Part shown: positions 28,680 to 32,552 of the stretch, one piece after another
Numbering within the stretch: position 1 is the first letter of the stretch
Layout of the letters: the number at the start of each line of letters is the position of its first letter
IMG/VR virus record: IMGVR_UViG_3300021503_000005
Coordinates: 1 to 32,552 of that record
Length of the DNA: 32,552 bases
Strand: one strand, 5' to 3'
DNA from: a virus
Program-made: the position numbers and the translations under genes
The notes under the pieces: generated by a model
What the model was told of the DNA's origin: nothing
What the model saw: the letters and a program-made list of their open reading frames with translations, nothing else
Databases searched by the model: none

Positions 28680-28721
28680 TTACTTCCAGATTATTGCTTT
28701 GGTAAAATTAGATGTCTTCAT
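28680..28721 (-). CDS. Possible 13-residue coupling peptide
   Basis: A mini-frame MKTSNFTKAIIWK whose ATG overlaps the stop of the upstream gene and whose stop ends one base before the next ATG. GGAGATGAAAA precedes it. It may only serve to carry ribosomes to the next start; it could also be chance. Confidence 0.2.
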   Translation of the reverse strand: MKTSNFTKAIIWK

Positions 28722-29101
28722 TTTTCATCTCCTTCATTAGTATAGTAAACGACAGTAGTATATGGACAACACTTTTTCTGTTCGTCTTCTGCTTCTTTTG
28801 TTAGGTATGCTTTAACTGCGTCTTCAATTAAATCAAGCATTTCATCATAACTCCATTCGATATTACATCTTCCACATTGAAATTTAGTTTTTGGCGGACG
28901 TGGATCAAAAGCAGAGTGTCTTCGATGTTTTTCTATTCTTTGCATATCAGAGGGGATTAAACGATACATTACACTATATGCACTTAATTCCCCCTGAATT
29001 AGATGAACATAATCCCATCTGCATATTGGGCATATCAATTTTATACCCAGAAATTCTCTTTCCTTGAATCTATAAACTTTAACTTCGGGGTATTCTTTCA
29101 T
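28718..29101 (-). CDS. Zinc-finger protein (two CxxC pairs)
   Basis: A 127-residue protein. It has CPICRW (~24-29) and CGRCNIEW (~76-83), forming one split zinc site, plus KKCCPYTTV near the end. Between them lies a basic stretch (MQRIEKHRRHSAFDPRPPKTK). Possibly a nucleic-acid-binding accessory of replication. Its start overlaps the stop of the small membrane gene upstream (AAATGA). Confidence 0.58.
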   Translation of the reverse strand: MKEYPEVKVYRFKEREFLGIKLICPICRWDYVHLIQGELSAYSVMYRLIPSDMQRIEKHRRHSAFDPRPPKTKFQCGRCNIEWSYDEMLDLIEDAVKAYLTKEAEDEQKKCCPYTTVVYYTNEGDEK

Positions 29102-29268
29102 TTTTCGCCCTCCTCCTTTTTATCTGCTGCTTTGTCTAAAAGGATCATAAAGTTAGCGATTATTATTCTGTTTAGTTTTAGCTGGTAGATATTCTTTTTG
29201 ATCACTCTAACAAATACCCATGTTATTATGATCATCCAGCTTATGAGGGCTATTTCGATCAAGGTCAT
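29098..29268 (-). CDS. Small single-TM protein
   Basis: A 56-residue protein with an N-terminal hydrophobic helix (LIEIALISWMIIITWVFVRV), then a basic helix (KKNIYQLKLNRIIIANF) and an acidic end (KKEEGEK). AGGAGG lies four bases before ATG at 29268, and its stop overlaps the next start (AAATGA). It is therefore well supported despite its size. Function unknown. Confidence 0.6.
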   Translation of the reverse strand: MTLIEIALISWMIIITWVFVRVIKKNIYQLKLNRIIIANFMILLDKAADKKEEGEK

Positions 29269-29280
29269 TTCTCCTCCTTG

Positions 29281-31716
29281 CTACAGGTTAACTGTTTTAT
29301 GCTCTGCCCAGTTTGTATTACTGATTTCGCAATCTACAGTTATAGGTATCTTTAAATCTCTACGTTCCATTAAGTCCTTGATTAAAGGAATCAGTTCAGG
29401 TTCGCTTTTATGATGTAGAAAGATTAGTTCGTCGTGAATCTGCATAATCAGTTTTGTTTTACAGTTTTCCTCTTTTAAATGAGTATGTATTTTAATCATT
29501 GCATCTTTAATAACATCTGCAGCACATGATGAACAAACGAAATGCGCCGCCATCCAAGCTTTATTAGAGGAAAGATGTCTTACTCGTCCAAAGATGTTTT
29601 TTACCCATCCTTTCTCTAATGCTTTTGTTTCTGCGAATTTCAGGAATTGTCTAACTTCAGGATATACTTCATGCCATCTACTATAAATCCACTCTGCAAA
29701 AGAATATAAATCGGGATATTCTTTTGGTATTTGAATTTGATCTTTTATCAATAAATTTGCTATAGGTCTTACAGCTCCACCATAAGCCGATAAAAAGTTA
29801 CCTGTTTTACCAAAGTATCTCTCTTCTGAACTAACATCTTCTTTGCTATACATAAGCCTTGCTGTCATTGTGTGTACATCTTCATTGTTTTTAAAAGCTT
29901 GTATCATTTTATTCACATTAGCATACATAGCTATAAAACGCAGCTCTATTTGGCTATAATCATAAAACAACAACTGCCACTCATCTCCAGGATTTATAAA
30001 ACCTCTCCTTATTAAATGTGCTTCATCCTCATCTAATATCCGTTTTCGATGTTTAGGTGTGTTCTGTAGATTAGGGTTTCTGCTGGCTAATCTACCATTA
30101 TTTGTTCTATGCTGAAGTAACTCAGTTCGTAGAATACCTTCAACATCAGTTTTATTAAGAATGGGTACTACATAGGTATTTAACATTTTATCGTAAGCTC
30201 GGTATTTTCGTAAATTCCTTGTCCACTTGCAATCGTAATATTCAATTAAAGCGTTGTCATCTGTTACAAGTTGGCTTGTTTTTTTACTTATAGCTATAGG
30301 ACTGAATCCAAGTTTTTCTGTTATTACATGTGATATTTGTTGTGGACTATTAAGATTTACTTTCTGTCCTATTTCATCACACATTTCCTCACTAATATTT
30401 ATCATTTTAACCATTAAATTCGCTGAAAGTTCGCTGAAATATTTCCTATCTACATAGATTCCATTATTCTCCATATCCTTAATTACTGGAACTAAAGCTA
30501 CTTCTTTTTCATAAGTTATCTTATTTATCTTAGGCAATAACTTATAATACAGAAGTAATGTTAAAACTGCATCTTGACAAGCGTAAGGATACATAATTCT
30601 AATTGGAATATTACTCCAATTTGTTTCAGAGAAGGCATTACAGTTATTTGAGATTTTTAATTCTTTCCGCATTAGTTCTAACTGATGCTGTTCATAATCA
30701 GCATCAGGATCAAGATATTTTACTGAAAGTTCTTTGAGACCATAGTTGATTTCATCTTCTTTTACAGCATATGCCATTAACATAGTATCCGCTATATTAT
30801 TGATATGCATGTTTTCATTATCTAACATGTGTAAATCAAATTTAGCATTATGTAATACTATAAGCTTTGTGGATAAGAGGGCTTGTAGATGAAATTTAAT
30901 CTTGGCGAAATCTGCTTGTTGAGGAATGTTAATGTCTTTATGTCTTATCGGTATATAATAGCTTTTAATCTTTTTATCTTTTCTATAAGCTATTGAGAAT
31001 CCTATAATAAGGTTACTCTTATAATCAAGTCCAGTTGTTTCTGTATCGAAGGCTACTACATCAGGATCACGTATAGCTTCATTTAATACTTCTATGATTT
31101 CCTCGGTATCTGTAATAAGAGTAGCGTCATATTTTTCCAATACTCCTGAAGCAAGTTCTTTTTCTGGAGTAAGATTAGTCTTATCAATCGTTCCTAAAAG
31201 TGTTCCTAATTCATAAAACTGCTGGACTAACTTGTTTCTCAAGGCTCGTCTATAAAAAGTTGCGGCGGGATGGTAAACTACGAGAACTTTGATTCCTTGA
31301 TAATTCCAGGCTTGTTTAGTCAAAGAGCCCATATCTTTATTAAGTTTCAATAGTGCCTTTGCAGCAGATTTTCCTAAACAAACAATTATTTCAGGTTTAA
31401 TGGTTAATATCTGCTCTTCTAAATATGGTTTACATTCCTTAATTTCTTCTTCAGTAGGAGTTCTATTCCCAGGCGGTCTGCATTTTACTACATTTGTTAT
31501 ATATACATCTTCTCGTTTCAAATTTATCATGTTTAATAGATTGTCCAATTCTTTCCCAGCTTTTCCAACAAAGGGCACTCCTTGAACATCTTCATCTCTT
31601 CCAGGAGCTTCACCTATAAACATTACTTTAGCATTTTCGTTTCCTTTACCCACTACTACTTTGAACCGAGAATGATGTAAAGGACATTTGTTACATTGTT
31701 TTATATTATCCAGCAT
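29281..31716 (-). CDS. Uracil-DNA glycosylase (family 4)-DNA polymerase I (family A) fusion
   Basis: This 811-residue replicative polymerase has three parts. Residues 1-175 form a family-4 UDG with all four Fe-S ligands (C8, C11, C79, C95), the active-site GEAPGRDED (35-43) and VYHPAA (147-152). Residues ~215-395 form a 3'-5' exonuclease with DTE (224-226), N290-F293-D294 and Y378-D382, so proofreading looks intact. Residues ~400-811 are the polymerase: TNNGRLASRNPNLQNTP (538-554), motif A DYSQIELR (586-593), motif B R633-K637-F641-YG, and motif C HDE (761-763). A UDG-like domain on a family A polymerase is reported for SPO1-type phages. Its start abuts the helicase stop. Confidence 0.93.
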   Translation of the reverse strand: MLDNIKQCNKCPLHHSRFKVVVGKGNENAKVMFIGEAPGRDEDVQGVPFVGKAGKELDNLLNMINLKREDVYITNVVKCRPPGNRTPTEEEIKECKPYLEEQILTIKPEIIVCLGKSAAKALLKLNKDMGSLTKQAWNYQGIKVLVVYHPAATFYRRALRNKLVQQFYELGTLLGTIDKTNLTPEKELASGVLEKYDATLITDTEEIIEVLNEAIRDPDVVAFDTETTGLDYKSNLIIGFSIAYRKDKKIKSYYIPIRHKDINIPQQADFAKIKFHLQALLSTKLIVLHNAKFDLHMLDNENMHINNIADTMLMAYAVKEDEINYGLKELSVKYLDPDADYEQHQLELMRKELKISNNCNAFSETNWSNIPIRIMYPYACQDAVLTLLLYYKLLPKINKITYEKEVALVPVIKDMENNGIYVDRKYFSELSANLMVKMINISEEMCDEIGQKVNLNSPQQISHVITEKLGFSPIAISKKTSQLVTDDNALIEYYDCKWTRNLRKYRAYDKMLNTYVVPILNKTDVEGILRTELLQHRTNNGRLASRNPNLQNTPKHRKRILDEDEAHLIRRGFINPGDEWQLLFYDYSQIELRFIAMYANVNKMIQAFKNNEDVHTMTARLMYSKEDVSSEERYFGKTGNFLSAYGGAVRPIANLLIKDQIQIPKEYPDLYSFAEWIYSRWHEVYPEVRQFLKFAETKALEKGWVKNIFGRVRHLSSNKAWMAAHFVCSSCAADVIKDAMIKIHTHLKEENCKTKLIMQIHDELIFLHHKSEPELIPLIKDLMERRDLKIPITVDCEISNTNWAEHKTVNL

Positions 31717-32552
31717 TATATATCCTGAAAGCGATCGGGTTGCATTTCTTGTATCTCTTTTAGTATCTTAATCATTGCGGGAGTTTTAACATAACCTCGT
31801 TTATATCGTTTAAGTAGATTCTTTCTTACAAATTGTGATATTAGTAAATTAGCATCTGGTATATCACAAGATATTAAATCCGCTACATCTTGAGCAGTTA
31901 TTACATTTATATCTAATAAACCTATAACTAATTCTGGAGGTTTACTTTGTATAAGGGTTGTGAGTTCTTGTCTTTCTTCTCCACTTAACACCATTTTTCT
32001 ACTCATACTATAAGTGTCATAACCCATTCCTCTATAAATATCTTCAAGAAAATTTTTTGTTACAATGACATGTTCTGGCTTTATGATTAAATTGATTCCA
32101 TCTTCTGTGGAAAACAAGCGACAAGCTATTGCAGCGGATATTCGAGCTATTTTTATTCTAATTTCATTCGGTTCTATTAAAGGTATCTCAGATGAATATT
32201 TTTTACCTAATTCTGTAGCTACATCTAAAACGCATTCTTCAGCTTCTGGGGTAAACTTAATCTCATGAGCTTTTCTACTCCATGCCCACAGAACGATTTT
32301 TTGACAAATATCAGTTGTATAGATGTGTTTAGTTTTAGGAGTTTTTTTAATATTAACTACTTCAAGAGGAACATCATCTGATTTAAGAACCATAGCATAA
32401 TCAAAGCGAGCAATATCTTCTGGTCTCTTAATTAAATCGGCAACAGCGTAAACTGGAAAAGAATACGAATTGATCCCTCTCTTGCTATTAGGATTTGATA
32501 ACCAAACGAGCCTTGTTCTCGCATATGTTCTATCCGATCTAATCTTAACTAT
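31716..32552 (-). CDS. MCM-like AAA+ helicase, C-terminal part (runs off the right edge)
   Basis: About 278 residues are visible, and the frame is open to the window edge, beyond the ATG at 32393. Reading from the edge, a RTRLVWLSNP strand matches the sensor 1 'NP' of MCM helicases, and PEDIARFDYAMVL matches the arginine-finger SRFD segment. Next come a helical lid (KIARISAAIACRLFST, then an IIKPEHV-like helix) and a C-terminal winged helix (LLDINVITAQDVADLI ... GYVKTPAMIKILKEI). Walker A and B lie outside. MCM-like helicases unwind DNA at forks; in bacteria they are found mainly in phages and mobile elements. The polymerase gene follows directly. Confidence 0.75.
   Translation of the reverse strand: MVKIRSDRTYARTRLVWLSNPNSKRGINSYSFPVYAVADLIKRPEDIARFDYAMVLKSDDVPLEVVNIKKTPKTKHIYTTDICQKIVLWAWSRKAHEIKFTPEAEECVLDVATELGKKYSSEIPLIEPNEIRIKIARISAAIACRLFSTEDGINLIIKPEHVIVTKNFLEDIYRGMGYDTYSMSRKMVLSGEERQELTTLIQSKPPELVIGLLDINVITAQDVADLISCDIPDANLLISQFVRKNLLKRYKRGYVKTPAMIKILKEIQEMQPDRFQDI

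Noticed and set aside
1-32552. tRNA genes, integrase or lysogeny genes
   Set aside because: No tRNA-like cloverleaf or CCA-type ends and no recombinase motif were seen, so a temperate lifestyle can be neither shown nor excluded from this window.

Overview
The window looks like part of an AT-rich double-stranded DNA phage (or prophage) with a long-tailed, siphovirus-type morphology. Every gene I can support is on the minus strand, so transcription runs from the right edge (32552) to the left edge (1). Hallmarks are a large terminase, portal, scaffold, P22/HK97-fold coat protein, head-tail connectors, tail-tube proteins, a frameshifted tail assembly chaperone and the start of a tape measure protein. 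Shine-Dalgarno sequences are strong (AAGGAG, often embedded in the end of the upstream gene), so the host reads SD signals. A heptosyltransferase-like gene hints at a Gram-negative or otherwise glycan-rich host, but the host cannot be named from the sequence.

Layout from right to left. (1) 32552-24799, replication and metabolism: the C-terminal part of an MCM-like AAA+ helicase, a fusion of family-4 uracil-DNA glycosylase with family A DNA polymerase, an orphan DNA methyltransferase, a DUF6378 protein, a TSCPD-domain protein, a VanZ-like membrane protein and many small unknown or zinc-finger proteins. It ends at a strong hairpin terminator (24703-24730). (2) 24519-19722: about twelve tightly coupled small unknown genes behind a sigma54-like -24/-12 element (24504-24519), ending at a terminator (19656-19678). 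(3) 18657-19655: AT-rich non-coding DNA with seven copies of a 13-bp iteron in two opposed blocks, plus an octamer array; it is a candidate replication origin. (4) 18656-18144: a lone gene with its own sigma70-type promoter and its own terminator. (5) 17523-18070: a nested array of 76-bp-spaced dyads and long inverted repeats, again with sigma54-like elements, directly upstream of the packaging genes. (6) 17522-1, late genes: small terminase candidate, zinc ribbon, large terminase, small head genes, portal, a lysis group (two-TM protein, holin-like, M15 endolysin) with a DUF4406 protein, scaffold, coat, a glycosyl/methyl-transferase group, decoration or fibre proteins, connectors, two tail-tube paralogues, gpG/gpGT and the tape measure.

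The most notable points are: sigma54-like elements shared by two control regions, with degenerate 18-bp repeats behind one of them; the dyad array beside the small terminase; the opposed iteron blocks; the UDG-polymerase fusion next to an MCM-like helicase; a clean T7 slippery site in the tail chaperone; and an operon whose proteins end in a KGEEK-like tail because the next gene's ribosome binding site is coded there. Several real genes shorter than about 60 codons were recovered by reading the gaps. No tRNA, CRISPR array, insertion sequence or plus-strand gene was seen.
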